DNA of 64,000 bases from Rhizobium sp. P38BS-XIX (GTDB lineage: Bacteria > Pseudomonadota > Alphaproteobacteria > Rhizobiales > Rhizobiaceae): contig NZ_JABAIJ010000001.1 in NCBI RefSeq assembly GCF_012641435.1, positions 310,001 through 374,000 on the forward strand. The letters run 5' to 3'. Below the pieces are notes generated by a model, which did no database searches, was not told the DNA's origin, and saw only the letters and a program-made list of their open reading frames with translations. This document shows positions 26,221-37,174 of the stretch, in pieces (position 1 is the first letter of the stretch; every line of letters begins with the position of its first letter). Position numbers and translations under genes: made by a program.

Positions 26221-26919
26221 TCAGAGGCCGAGAGCGCCGCGCAGCTCAGCCTTGGCGGCTTCATACTCGGTCTTGTAGTCGTGGTGCGTCATGATGGTCT
26301 GAGCGATGACGATGCCCGAGATGCGGCCAGCTTCGATATCGGTTGGGTAGTGAATGCCGCCGACGACGCGGTTATGGCCATATTCCCAGGCCCGAGCCAT
26401 GATCACACCGCGCTTTTCCGGCAGCATGTTCGAAAGCACCACGCCCATGAGCGTGCCGAGCGTCGTGTGACCCGACGGATAGGAGCCGGACTTGGAAAGC
26501 GGAACAATCGGCTTGACCAGATCGCTGTAGAGATGCGGGCGAGGGCGCTTCCAGACATCCTTGGCCGGATCGACGACGGCGCCTTCGGTCTCGACGATGC
26601 GATCGAAGAAGGCCGTGAACTTCGGCAGGTTTTCCTTGGTGAACTTCGGATTGTCGATGACGTCGGAGAAGCGCCAGACATTTTCTTCGGCATCGGCGAC
26701 GGCGCGCGCGGCCATTTCCGGCGTGCGGGTCACCTGGATCGTCAGCAGTTCGCCGAGCTCGGCCTTCATCTGTGCCGAATCGTTGGCGGGCGGCGGCGGC
26801 AGCAGGTTGAGGAGGTTGACTTCCTTGGCGTCGGTAAAGGGCTTGGCATCGCCGGCAAGAACCGGCGAGGACATGCCGACCACGAGCACGAGCGCTAAAG
26901 CTTTGGCAAATGTACGCAT
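26221..26919 (-). CDS. class A acid phosphatase (PAP2 family)
   Basis: 232-aa periplasmic phosphatase. It has a signal peptide (ALALVLVVGMSSPVLAG) and the three PAP2 motifs: KDVWKRPRP (Kx6RP), SYPSGHTT (PSGH) and RVVGGIHYPTD (Rx5Hx3D), all catalytic residues present. The PhoN-like class hydrolyses phosphomonoesters nonspecifically. It is transcribed alone between the Atm1-type exporter and psd. Confidence 0.92.
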   Translation of the reverse strand: MRTFAKALALVLVVGMSSPVLAGDAKPFTDAKEVNLLNLLPPPPANDSAQMKAELGELLTIQVTRTPEMAARAVADAEENVWRFSDVIDNPKFTKENLPKFTAFFDRIVETEGAVVDPAKDVWKRPRPHLYSDLVKPIVPLSKSGSYPSGHTTLGTLMGVVLSNMLPEKRGVIMARAWEYGHNRVVGGIHYPTDIEAGRISGIVIAQTIMTHHDYKTEYEAAKAELRGALGL

Positions 26920-27049
26920 TTTGGGGCTCCCTAGATGTGAGAGCCGTACCTAGCAAGCTGTTATCTCAACTGCGTGACAAGCCAGGTCCGCAGCATTTGT
27001 CGACGCTTGTTACCCACAGCGAGAAGCGCTGCGCTGGCAGTGCAATTCC

Positions 27050-28936
27050 TCAGCTTGCCGGCGCCAGCCGGTTTACGACGCCCAGATCGTCGTTTTCGCG
27101 CACCTGCTTCAGATGCTCCTCGGCCTGCGTTGCCTCGCGTTGGCGGCTCCACATGGAGGCGTAAAGCCCGTTCTGTGCCAGCAGGTCGGCATGCGTGCCG
27201 CGCTCGGCAATCACGCCGCTCTTCAGCACGATGATCTCGTCGGCGCCGATCACGGTCGAGAGACGGTGGGCGATGACCAGCGTGGTGCGGTTCTTGGATA
27301 CGACGTCAAGGGCAGCCTGTATTTCCCGCTCGGTTGTCGTGTCGAGCGCCGAGGTTGCTTCATCGAGGATGAGAACCGGCGGTGCCTTCAGAACGGTGCG
27401 AGCGATCGCGACACGCTGTTTCTCCCCGCCGGAGAGCTTGAGGCCGCGTTCGCCGACCTTCGTCTCGAAGCCCTCGGGCAAATTGCGGATGAAATCGCCG
27501 ATCTGCGCGATTTCCGTCGCGGCCGCCACTTCAGCATCATCGGCGCCGGGACGGCCATAACGGATGTTGTAGGCGATGGTGTCGTTGAAAAGCACGGTAT
27601 CCTGCGGCACCATGCCGATGACGTTGCGCAGGCTCTTCTGCGTCACCGTGCGAAGATCCTGTCCGTCGACGGTAATCGTGCCGCTCTGAACGTCATAGAA
27701 GCGATACAGCAGGCGAGACAGGGTCGATTTTCCGGCACCGGATGGGCCGACCACGGCGACGGTCTTGCCAGCCGGCACTTCGAATGAAATGCCCTTAAGG
27801 ATCGGCCGCGCCGGATCATAAGCGAAGTGCACGTCCTTGAACGAAATCGCGCCGCTGCCGATGACGAGTTCCTTTGCATCGGCGGCATCGACGACTTCGG
27901 GCTGAACCTCGAGCAGATCGAACATTTCTTCGATGTCGGTCAGGCCCTGGCGGATTTCGCGGTAGACGAAGCCGATGAAGTTCAGCGGCACCGACAGCTG
28001 CAACAGCATGGCATTGATGAAGACGAAATCGCCGACCGTTTGATGGCCGTTAAGCACCGACAGACCGGAGATGACCATCATGACAGTCGTGCCAAGCCCG
28101 AAGATCACACCCTGGCCGAAGTTCAGCCAGCCGAGCGACGTCCACACGCCGGTCGCCGCCTTTTCATATTTCGCCATCGATTGATCGAAGCGCTTCGCCT
28201 CCATCTCTTCGTTGCCGAAATATTTGACGGTTTCGAAGTTCAGCAGTGAATCGATCGCCTTGGTGTTGGCGTCGGTGTCGCTGTCGTTCATCGTGCGGCG
28301 AATGGAGATGCGCCAGTCGCTCGCCTTTACGGTAAACCAGATATAAACAACGACGGTAACGGCTGTGACGGCCAGGTATGAGAAGCCATAGCCGCGCCAG
28401 AAGATGATGGCGGTCAGCAGAAATTCGATGAAGGTGGGGAAGGTGTTGAGGATCGTGAAACGAACGATCGTCTCGATACCTTTGGTGCCGCGCTCGATGA
28501 TGCGCGAAAGGCCGCCCGTCTTGCGCTCGAGGTGAAAGCGCAGCGACAGCTCATGCATATGGACGAAGGTGCGGTAGGCGAGTTGACGGACGGCATATTG
28601 GCCGACACTGGCAAACAGCGCATCGCGCAGCTGGTTCAGTCCGAGCTGGATCAGGCGGGTCACATTTGTCGCGATAACGAGAGCGATGGCGCCGACCATG
28701 AAGGCCGGCAGAATGCCCTGCATGTCCAGCTTGCCGTTCAGCGCATCGACGGACCATTTGAAGAAATAGGGGACCAGCAGCAGGAAGAACTTTGAGACCA
28801 GCAGGAAGACGGTCGCCCACACCACGCGCATCTTCAGGTCCATGCGGCCCGCCGGCCACATGTAGGGCCAGAGATTGACGATCGTGTTCAAAGGATTGCT
28901 GGAATCCGCCGATATGGTCTTCTTGCGGTCTGCCAT
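27050..28936 (-). CDS. ABC transporter, Atm1/HMT1-type exporter
   Basis: 628-aa fused half-transporter: N-terminal six-helix membrane domain (about residues 20-330) and C-terminal ATPase with GPSGAGKST (Walker A), LSGGEKQRVAIART (signature) and VLILDEATSALD (Walker B). The N-terminal block NPLNTIVNLWPYMWPAG and the sequence style match the ABCB7/Atm1 group, which export glutathione-linked metal or sulfur compounds. ATG 28936 after ggagacggac was chosen; the ORF is open 33 codons further up. Substrate is inferred. Confidence 0.9.
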   Translation of the reverse strand: MADRKKTISADSSNPLNTIVNLWPYMWPAGRMDLKMRVVWATVFLLVSKFFLLLVPYFFKWSVDALNGKLDMQGILPAFMVGAIALVIATNVTRLIQLGLNQLRDALFASVGQYAVRQLAYRTFVHMHELSLRFHLERKTGGLSRIIERGTKGIETIVRFTILNTFPTFIEFLLTAIIFWRGYGFSYLAVTAVTVVVYIWFTVKASDWRISIRRTMNDSDTDANTKAIDSLLNFETVKYFGNEEMEAKRFDQSMAKYEKAATGVWTSLGWLNFGQGVIFGLGTTVMMVISGLSVLNGHQTVGDFVFINAMLLQLSVPLNFIGFVYREIRQGLTDIEEMFDLLEVQPEVVDAADAKELVIGSGAISFKDVHFAYDPARPILKGISFEVPAGKTVAVVGPSGAGKSTLSRLLYRFYDVQSGTITVDGQDLRTVTQKSLRNVIGMVPQDTVLFNDTIAYNIRYGRPGADDAEVAAATEIAQIGDFIRNLPEGFETKVGERGLKLSGGEKQRVAIARTVLKAPPVLILDEATSALDTTTEREIQAALDVVSKNRTTLVIAHRLSTVIGADEIIVLKSGVIAERGTHADLLAQNGLYASMWSRQREATQAEEHLKQVRENDDLGVVNRLAPAS

Positions 28937-29081
28937 GTCCGTCTCCGGCGAATATCTGAAGCAGCTGGACAGGCAACCGTATTGGGTCGGCCCGGCTGGG
29001 GGAGGCCTTGGCACGCAAAGGCACGGCCGTTGCATGAAGGCGATGGGGTCGCGCGACGCTTATACTATTTTTATGACGCGT

Positions 29082-29119
29082 AAAAGCATTGGCCAGGCGT
29101 TGATCGCGCCTGGCCAATG
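29082..29119 (-). terminator. terminator of the LysM protein gene
   Basis: A 13-bp perfect stem, CATTGGCCAGGCG with CGCCTGGCCAATG, around a 7-base loop, followed on the minus strand by CTTTTA. Strong intrinsic terminator 30 bases after the stop codon. Confidence 0.82.
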
Positions 29120-29148
29120 AATGTCGTTATCGGCTAACGCCTGGGAGA

Positions 29149-31221
29149 CTAGAGATGCTCGCCCGAAAGACGCTTGCGGTGAAGCTCTTCGGCATTCGGC
29201 AGCGCGTCTTTCGGCAGGCCGAACACTTGTCCCGGCAGGATACGGTCGGGATTGTTGATCTTGTCCTCGTTGGCCAGGTAGATCGTCGTATAGCGCACGC
29301 CGGCGCCATAGATGCGGCGCGAGATCTGCCAAAGCGTGTCGCCACGCCGGATGATGACGGCATTGGCATCCTGCGAAAGCGGAGCCTGCTCGATCGTTTT
29401 CGGTCCACTCTCGGTCGAGGAAACCTGGGCATTCGGCTGGGCCGGTGCCGTTTGGGCCGGAGTGGTGATGGAGGCGATCAGCTCTTCCAGGCCGGGCAGT
29501 GCGGCGCCGACGGACTTCGCGTCCTTCGGCAGTGCCAGCAGGCTTGCAAGCGCCTTGCCGGCCGCGCTCGACGCATCGGCCGCTGCTTTCTTCAGCTCGG
29601 TGCTGGCGCCGATCGAGGGACGGAATTCGGAGAGCGATTTCAGCGCAATCTCTGTGCCGGAGCGGGCAGCCGCGAGCTGCTCCACATTCGGCTGCTTGCC
29701 ATCGGCAAAGAGGCCTTTCAGCAGTGCGAAAGCCTTGCCGGCACCTTCCTTCAGCTTGGCAAGCTCACCTTCGTCGAGCGGCACCATCGTCGCAGCCGGT
29801 GTCGATTGCGCTTGCGGATTGGCAGCTGGCGGCGTTTGTGCGGCAACCGTCACCTGATTGCCTTCGGGGCGGGTGAAATTGACGCTGGTGCGCACGACGA
29901 CCTTGCCGGCGTCGTCAAGCACGTCGACACGGATCTTGTGATCGCCAACGGCGAGCGGCATCACGCCATCGACGACGAAATGGCCATCCGCTCCGGCGGC
30001 GATCTCGCCGATCAGCTTGTCATCCGCATAGGCGCGGACCTTGGCGTTGGGCTTCGTCGTCCCGGCAACGAAGATGCGATCGTTTTCGATCTCGACTGCA
30101 TTGACCATGACATCCGGCGCGGCGTCGGTCTTTGCCGGCGGCGGAGTGGTGGTTCCGGCAGCGGGGTTGGCCGACGCTACGTCGGTGCTTTGTTGCTGCG
30201 GCTTGGCGTCTGAAGCCGCTGCTCCGTTAGCCTGTGCATTCGTGCCTGGGGCATTCGCTGCGCCAGCATTTTGATCGGCCGTGTTTACGCGACCCTGCTT
30301 GGACGAAGGTGCGGTGATGATACGGCTTGCCGTGCCCGGCTTGGAAACCATGGCGAGCAGCTGGGTCGAGTCGTCCTTCGGCACCGAAACCGTCGCAACC
30401 TCTTCGGAATTGACAGCCTTGCCGTCCTTGCCGGTGGCGCGCAACACAAGCTCATGGTCGCCGGGTGGCAATGGATTGTCGAGCACGGCGGCGAAATCGC
30501 CGCTGGGGCCGACATTGGTGGTGGTAACGACCTTGTTGCCGTCAACGATTTCAAGCTTCGCATTCGGCTCGGCCGAGCCGGCAATCACGGTCGAGCCATC
30601 CGGCTCCACGCGCAGCACGTCGAATGATGGCGTGGACGACTTGGCGGCGTCCGTCTGCGCTGCGGGCTGACCGGTCAGGGCTGCAAATGCCTTGTCGATA
30701 GCAGCGCTTGCCTCGGCTGCGTTGTCAGGCAGCGATTGTACGATCGCAAGCGCCTTGCCGGCACCATCCTGCGCCTTCTTGATCACGGCCGTCGTGGTCG
30801 CATCGATGCCCTGAGGCAGTGCAAAGCCGACGATCGACTGTAACGACGTGATCGCCTTCGTCTTCGCGGCCGCAAAAATATCCTGGCCCGGCGTATTGCC
30901 GTCGTTGAACAGCGCCTTCAGCTCGCCGAGAGATGTCGTGGCGGCGCTCGTGAGATCGGTCAGCTTCTTGGCGAGATCGGCCGTGTTGACGGCATTCGCC
31001 GTTGCGTTCTGTGTTGCCTGCGTCGCGTTTTGCGCGGCTTCATTCGCCTTCTGCGCATTTTCGTCGATGGTGTTCTTCACCGTGCTGCTGGCTTGATTGA
31101 CGGCGTCGCCGATCGGATTTTTCGTGCCGTTGATACGTGGCATCACGAAAAAGACCATCAGCAAGGTCGCAATTATCAGCACCAACAGAGCCAGCCAACC
31201 GGCACGGTTCTTCATCATCAT
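29149..31221 (-). CDS. LysM/Ig-like cell-envelope protein
   Basis: 690-aa protein, membrane-anchored at its N terminus (GWLALLVLIIATLLMVFFV, residues 8-26). Order: an Ala/Asn-rich helix, helical repeat A (about 83-185), Ig-like strand domain 1 (about 200-285), a Pro/Ala/Gln linker, Ig-like domain 2 (about 370-450), helical repeat B (about 487-585), and a C-terminal LysM (about 621-670, VIIRRGDTLWQISRRIYGAG). Repeats A and B share LGELKALFNDG/LLKGLFADG and GAGKALAIVQSLP/AAGKALASLLALP. LysM implies peptidoglycan binding; the rest is undescribed to me. Confidence 0.85.
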   Translation of the reverse strand: MMMKNRAGWLALLVLIIATLLMVFFVMPRINGTKNPIGDAVNQASSTVKNTIDENAQKANEAAQNATQATQNATANAVNTADLAKKLTDLTSAATTSLGELKALFNDGNTPGQDIFAAAKTKAITSLQSIVGFALPQGIDATTTAVIKKAQDGAGKALAIVQSLPDNAAEASAAIDKAFAALTGQPAAQTDAAKSSTPSFDVLRVEPDGSTVIAGSAEPNAKLEIVDGNKVVTTTNVGPSGDFAAVLDNPLPPGDHELVLRATGKDGKAVNSEEVATVSVPKDDSTQLLAMVSKPGTASRIITAPSSKQGRVNTADQNAGAANAPGTNAQANGAAASDAKPQQQSTDVASANPAAGTTTPPPAKTDAAPDVMVNAVEIENDRIFVAGTTKPNAKVRAYADDKLIGEIAAGADGHFVVDGVMPLAVGDHKIRVDVLDDAGKVVVRTSVNFTRPEGNQVTVAAQTPPAANPQAQSTPAATMVPLDEGELAKLKEGAGKAFALLKGLFADGKQPNVEQLAAARSGTEIALKSLSEFRPSIGASTELKKAAADASSAAGKALASLLALPKDAKSVGAALPGLEELIASITTPAQTAPAQPNAQVSSTESGPKTIEQAPLSQDANAVIIRRGDTLWQISRRIYGAGVRYTTIYLANEDKINNPDRILPGQVFGLPKDALPNAEELHRKRLSGEHL

Positions 31222-31373
31222 TCATCTCCACGCGGCGCAGTCGTCGCAACTCCTGAAATTGCTAGCGATTTCGCCTGTTTTTACAAGCTTTCTCAGCCAT
31301 ATTCGCATGCCGGGACACAAGTTTTCCGTCGAAAATTCTTGACTGAGCATTTGCAGCATAGTTGTTTGCAGTC

Positions 31374-31997
31374 ATGACCGACGATTCTGTGCCAATTCGA
31401 TCCATCTGCGTCTATTGCGGCTCACGGCCGGGGCGCGATTCTTCCTACATGGATGCCGGCCGCGAGTTGGGCAAAAGCATTGCCGAGAACGGCTTGCGCC
31501 TGATCTATGGCGGCGGCACGAAGGGCATCATGGGCGCTGTCGCAGCCGGCGTGCTTTCGCATGGCGGGCAGGTCACCGGCATCATTCCGGAATTCCTTGT
31601 CGACATGGAAGCGACGCGCCATTCGCTCGGCCAACTCGACGAGTTGATCATAACGTCCGACATGCATGAGCGCAAACATGGCATGTTCGAGCGCGCCGAC
31701 GCATTCGTGGCGTTGCCGGGCGGCATCGGCACGCTGGAGGAGATCGTCGAGATCATGACCTGGGGTCAGCTCGGCCGTCATGAGAAGCCGATGGTCTTCG
31801 CCAATATCAACGGCTTTTGGGATCCGATGATGGAGCTGATCCGTCACATGACGGAAGAAGGCTTCGTCCACACGGCCCACCGTGTCCAGCCGCTCGTCAT
31901 CGACAAGGTTGCCGACATCATTCCGGCCATCCGCAAGCATGTCGCCGAAACACGCGGTGAGCGCGGCGGCGAAGAGGCCGTGATCTCCAAGCTGTAG
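31374..31997 (+). CDS. LOG-family (TIGR00730) nucleotide 5'-monophosphate ribohydrolase
   Basis: 207-aa Rossmann-like protein. The family motif PGGxGTxxE is present as PGGIGTLEEIVEIMTWGQLG, and the N-terminal SICVYCGSRPGRD and IYGGGTKGIMGAVA are typical. LOG proteins cleave cytokinin ribotides or purine monophosphates; in a plant-associated rhizobium cytokinin release is possible but not shown here. Start chosen at ATG 31374; an upstream TTG would add 4 residues. Divergent from the LysM protein gene. Confidence 0.92.
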   Translation: MTDDSVPIRSICVYCGSRPGRDSSYMDAGRELGKSIAENGLRLIYGGGTKGIMGAVAAGVLSHGGQVTGIIPEFLVDMEATRHSLGQLDELIITSDMHERKHGMFERADAFVALPGGIGTLEEIVEIMTWGQLGRHEKPMVFANINGFWDPMMELIRHMTEEGFVHTAHRVQPLVIDKVADIIPAIRKHVAETRGERGGEEAVISKL

Positions 31998-32025
31998 TTA
32001 GCAATCTGCTAACCATATCGAGTTG

Positions 32026-32937
32026 TTAGCGCACTCTGCTCTGACGCAGCATTGACCAGCTGTAGAGAACGAGCCCTGCCCAGATCAGCGTGAATGCGAT
32101 CATCTGCGTTGTGCCGAAGGGTTCCTTGAACAGGAAGACGGCGATGAGGAAGACCATCGTCGGCACGATGTATTGCATGATGCCGATGGTCGACATCTTC
32201 AGAAGCTTCGCACCATTGGCAAAAATCATCAGCGGCAGCGCTGTTACAAGACCGCAGCCGAGCAGGAGCGCCGTGTCGGCGAGGCCCGTCTGATAGAAAT
32301 GGCCTTCGCCGCGTGCTTCCAGATAAAGGATGTAAAGCGTCGCGGGCAGGCAGAGCAGCAGCACCTCAATGAAGAAGCCCTGATTGGCGCCCACAGGCAA
32401 TGTCTTGCGGAAAAAGGCATAAAAGCCCCAGGAGAAGGTCAGCGACAGCGCGACCCATGGCAGGGTGCCTGCTTCGATCGTCAAAATCACGACAGCAATG
32501 GCCGCCAGACCGATCGCGACGATCTGGGTCGGGGCCAGCTTTTCCTTAAGCAGGATGGCGCCGAGCGCGATGCTGAACAGCGGATTGATGAAATAGCCGA
32601 GAGCGGCGTCGAGCGAATGGCCGGCGCCAATGGCCCAGACATAGGTTCCCCAGTTGATCGTCACCAGCGTCGCCGTCAGGGATGCCATGGCGATCGTGCG
32701 CGGATTGCTGAGCGCCGCCTTCACGTCGCCCATACGACCCAGTGCCAGCAACACGATGCCGGCGACGGGGACGGACCAGAAGATGCGATGGGCGATGACT
32801 TCGAAGGCCGGGATGTGCGCGAGGGCCTTCATATAGAGCGGCAAAATACCCCAGAAGAGATAGGCCGTCATCGCGAAGCCGAAACCTCGCATCGCATCGT
32901 TTTTCTGGATGTCCGGTTTGACCGTATCAAGGGCCAT
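32026..32937 (-). CDS. rarD: EamA-family transporter RarD
   Basis: 303-aa inner-membrane protein with about ten helices and the RarD pattern AYLFWGILPLYMKAL near the start, VIAHRIFWSVP, and NWGTYVWAIGAGHSLDAALGYFINPL. It belongs to the drug/metabolite exporter superfamily; the substrate is unknown. ATG 32937 begins MALDTVKPDIQKNDAMRGFG. It converges with the LOG-family gene and is 109 bases downstream of cimA. Confidence 0.92.
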   Translation of the reverse strand: MALDTVKPDIQKNDAMRGFGFAMTAYLFWGILPLYMKALAHIPAFEVIAHRIFWSVPVAGIVLLALGRMGDVKAALSNPRTIAMASLTATLVTINWGTYVWAIGAGHSLDAALGYFINPLFSIALGAILLKEKLAPTQIVAIGLAAIAVVILTIEAGTLPWVALSLTFSWGFYAFFRKTLPVGANQGFFIEVLLLCLPATLYILYLEARGEGHFYQTGLADTALLLGCGLVTALPLMIFANGAKLLKMSTIGIMQYIVPTMVFLIAVFLFKEPFGTTQMIAFTLIWAGLVLYSWSMLRQSRVR

Positions 32938-33046
32938 GAATGTTTCCCGCCGCAATCTGTTCTTGCAGACGGGATTACTCCAATGACCATCGCGTGGCCA
33001 ATTCATTTACTTGACGGCATCGTCAAGCTTTTTGATAGGCCGCAGA

Positions 33047-34663
33047 TCACTCCGCCGCGATCTTGCCTGCCATGTGCCGGTTTTTCATCAGCTTGTAGAT
33101 GACGGAATCCATCAGCGCCTGGAAGGACGCGTCTATGATGTTTTCCGAAACGCCGACGGTCCACCAGCGCACGCCGCTGCTATCGGTGGATTCGATCAGG
33201 ACGCGGGTGATGGCTTCCGTGCCGCCGTTGAGGATACGCACCTTGAAGTCGGCCAGCACAAGATCGTCGATCTCGTGCTGGTATTTGCCGAAATCCTTTC
33301 GCAGCGCCAGGTCGAGTGCGTTGACCGGACCTTCTGCCTCGGCGACGGACATCAGCGTCTGGCCATCGATCGTGATTTTCACCACGGCCTCGGAGACGAC
33401 TTTCACCCGGCCATGGGAATCGAACCGGCGCTCGACCATGACGCGGAAGCCGTCTATTGCGAAAAATTCCGGAATGGCGCCGAGCGTGCGGCGCGCCAAG
33501 AGCTCGAAGCTCGCGTCCGCACCTTCGTAAGCATAGCCTGTCGCTTCGCGTTCCTTGACGATGTGGATCAGCCGATCGAGCTTCGGATCGTCCTTGCCGA
33601 CATCGATGCCGCGGCGTTTCAGTGCGTTGATGAAGTTCGACTTGCCGCCCTGGTCCGACACCATGACCTTGCGGAAGTTGCCGACGCTTTCCGGCGTCAC
33701 ATGCTCGTAGGTTCGGGGATCCTTGAGCAGCGCCGAGGCATGGATGCCTGCCTTAGTCGCAAAGGCGGACGCGCCGACATAGGGCGCCTGATGATCGGGC
33801 GAGCGGTTCAACAGCTCGTCGAAGGCGTGGGAGAGCCTGGTAAGGCCTGACAGTCGCTCCTCGTCGATCGTCATGTCGAAGCGGGCGCTATAGGTTGGCT
33901 TCAGCGCCAGCGTTGCGATCAGCGTGATGAGGTTGGCATTGCCGCAGCGCTCTCCGATGCCGTTCAGCGTGCCCTGGATCTGCCGCACGCCGGCCTCGAC
34001 GGCCGCAAGCGAATTGGCGACGGCCTGCCCAGTGTCGTTGTGGGCATGGATGCCGAGACAGTGCCCGGGAATGCCGCAGGCAATCACGGCTTCAACGATG
34101 GCCCGGATTTCCGGTGGCTGAGTGCCGCCGTTGGTGTCGCACAGCACGACCCAGCGTGCGCCCGCATCATAAGCCGTCTTGGCGCAGGCAAGCGCATAGG
34201 TCGGATTGGCCTTGTAGCCGTCGAAGAAGTGCTCGCAATCGACGAGAGCTTCCTTGCCGGCGTTGACGGCTGCCTTGACGCTCTCGTCAATGCTCTCGAG
34301 GTTTTCCTCATTGGTGCAGCCGAGCGCGACCTTGACGTGATAGTCCCAGCTCTTGGCCACGAAACAGATCGCATCGGACTTTGCCTGCAAGAGGCTTGCA
34401 AGGCCCGGATCGTTGGAGGCGGAGACGCCGGCGCGCTTCGTCATGCCGAAGGCGACGAAAGACGCCGATTGCGTGCGCTTCTTGTCGAAGAAGGCCGTAT
34501 CCGTAGGGTTTGCACCCGGATATCCGCCCTCGATATAATCGAGGCCGAATTCATCCAGCATGGCCGCAATCGAAACCTTGTCCTCGACGGAGAAATCGAT
34601 ACCGGGCGTCTGCTGTCCGTCCCGGAGCGTCGTATCGAAGAGATAGATTTTTTCGCGTGTCAT
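33047..34663 (-). CDS. cimA: (R)-citramalate synthase
   Basis: 538-aa LeuA-superfamily enzyme (TIGR00977 type) that condenses pyruvate with acetyl-CoA, a threonine-independent entry to isoleucine. Metal and substrate residues are in FDTTLRDGQQTPGIDFS and GIHAHNDTGQAVANSL; FEGGYPGANPTD-like EGGYPGANPTD marks CimA. The C-terminal LeuA-dimer regulatory domain runs from about residue 400. ATG 34663 follows ccggaggaaacatc, a strong site. Whether it prefers citramalate or another product is known from family only. Confidence 0.92.
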   Translation of the reverse strand: MTREKIYLFDTTLRDGQQTPGIDFSVEDKVSIAAMLDEFGLDYIEGGYPGANPTDTAFFDKKRTQSASFVAFGMTKRAGVSASNDPGLASLLQAKSDAICFVAKSWDYHVKVALGCTNEENLESIDESVKAAVNAGKEALVDCEHFFDGYKANPTYALACAKTAYDAGARWVVLCDTNGGTQPPEIRAIVEAVIACGIPGHCLGIHAHNDTGQAVANSLAAVEAGVRQIQGTLNGIGERCGNANLITLIATLALKPTYSARFDMTIDEERLSGLTRLSHAFDELLNRSPDHQAPYVGASAFATKAGIHASALLKDPRTYEHVTPESVGNFRKVMVSDQGGKSNFINALKRRGIDVGKDDPKLDRLIHIVKEREATGYAYEGADASFELLARRTLGAIPEFFAIDGFRVMVERRFDSHGRVKVVSEAVVKITIDGQTLMSVAEAEGPVNALDLALRKDFGKYQHEIDDLVLADFKVRILNGGTEAITRVLIESTDSSGVRWWTVGVSENIIDASFQALMDSVIYKLMKNRHMAGKIAAE

Positions 34664-34781
34664 GATGTTTCCTCCGGCGAACCGGTGCTTGTTTTCGATC
34701 TCTCCGCCTCGAGGCGATCGGCGGCGAGAAAATTCGCGACGTCTATTGCTTGCCGGCAAACTTATCCGTTGCGCGGATCAA

Positions 34782-36167
<1,386 letters not shown>

Positions 36168-36175
<8 letters not shown>

Positions 36176-36653
36176 GGCGCTTCTCCTGTGGCCAGCTTGG
36201 GGTATCGTAATCGGGGTGTTGAAAGGATTTAATTTCGAGCACGAAGGGGGCCTGTTCAGCATCCTCTTCCGTGCGATGACCCGGCAGAAGGTGCAGTCGG
36301 TCGACAAAGGCAATCTTGGCTTCGGTGCCGTATTGCACGACGGGCGGCAGCATTGCGGGATCGTCGAAGGCTCCGGCGGCGATGGCAATGCCGTCGGGCG
36401 CCTCGTAGGTCAGCGGCGTGCCGCAGTCCGCGCAGAATCCCCGCTCGACATAGTTGGAGGAGCGGAATTTCTTCCGTTCTCCACGCGTCCAATCAAGCTC
36501 GGCACCGCGCGTCGAGACCAGCGGCGCATAATAGGCGCCGAAGGCCTTCTGACACATGCGACAATGACAGATCGAAGCATCCTGCAGCTCGCCCCGCACC
36601 CGGAAACGAACCGCACCGCACTGACAGCCGCCGGTGTAGATGGAGATCGTCAT
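36168..36653 (-). CDS. GFA-family zinc protein, copy 2
   Basis: 161-aa paralogue of the neighbouring GFA gene, with GGCQCGAVRF, ICHCRMCQKAF and FCADCGTPLTY intact. The two copies look like an old tandem duplication: matching order and motifs, but many differences between them. Its start overlaps the stop of the DUF559 gene as ATGA. Confidence 0.92.
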
Positions 36654-37018
36654 GCCTTATCCTTTCCGGCGATGATGAGGATATGCATACAGACGTTGTC
36701 GATATCCTTTAGGACATCGTCGTTCCAGAAACGCAAAACAGTCCAGCCGTCTGCTTCGAGCCGGCGTGTACGAACCTGATCATAGGTTTGATCGTGGTTG
36801 TTTGCATGTTGAGAGCCGTCTACTTCAACGATGAGTTTCTCGGCAGGACATGCGAAATCGACAATGTAGCCGGCGATAGGCAGTTGGCGGCGGAAGCCCA
36901 GGCCCATAAGGCGATGGGCACGCAATTCGTTCCAGAGCCGAAGCTCCGCATCCGTCATAGCCTTACGCATGCGGCGGGCATTACTTCTGATCTTCGGCGG
37001 CACTAAAGTATGCGGCAA
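36650..37018 (-). CDS. DUF559 domain protein (Vsr-like endonuclease fold)
   Basis: 122-aa protein from a proposed TTG start. The DUF559 features RMRKAMTDAELRLWNELRAH, RRQLPIAGYIVDFACPAEKLIVEVDGSQH and VLRFWNDDVL match the restriction-endonuclease-like fold with E/D residues in IVEVDGSQH. TTG 37018 is chosen because homologues start MPHT-like and because gaggggggtac lies just upstream; alternatives are ATG 36970 or GTG 37234, the last overlapping cysS. First gene of the coupled operon with both GFA genes and pip. Its role is unknown. Confidence 0.82.
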   Translation of the reverse strand: MPHTLVPPKIRSNARRMRKAMTDAELRLWNELRAHRLMGLGFRRQLPIAGYIVDFACPAEKLIVEVDGSQHANNHDQTYDQVRTRRLEADGWTVLRFWNDDVLKDIDNVCMHILIIAGKDKA

Positions 37019-37020
37019 AG

Positions 37021-37069
37021 TACCCCCCTCTGTCACTTCGTGACATCTCCCCCACAAGGGGGGAGATCG
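37021..37069. repeat. left arm of a perfect 49-bp inverted repeat
   Basis: Perfect reverse complement of 37175-37223. Each arm itself holds two small hairpins: TGTCAC-TTC-GTGACA, and CCCCC-ACAA-GGGGG. The arm abuts the proposed TTG start of the DUF559 gene and supplies its G-rich Shine-Dalgarno-like sequence. The style matches REP-type repeats dispersed in rhizobia. Confidence 0.9.
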
Positions 37070-37174
37070 TTTGCGGCGAAACCTCTGTATTCCGCCTTTA
37101 CTTGAGAGTATGCGGCTATTCTGTGCTGTCGACAAAGGTTCAGTATTCAAGTCAATGCGTTCGGCATACACCCT

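Noticed and set aside
33010-33032. CTTGACG/CGTCAAG hairpin followed by CTTTTTG after cimA
   Set aside because: The T-run faces the + strand, but both neighbouring genes run on the minus strand, so I did not call it a terminator.
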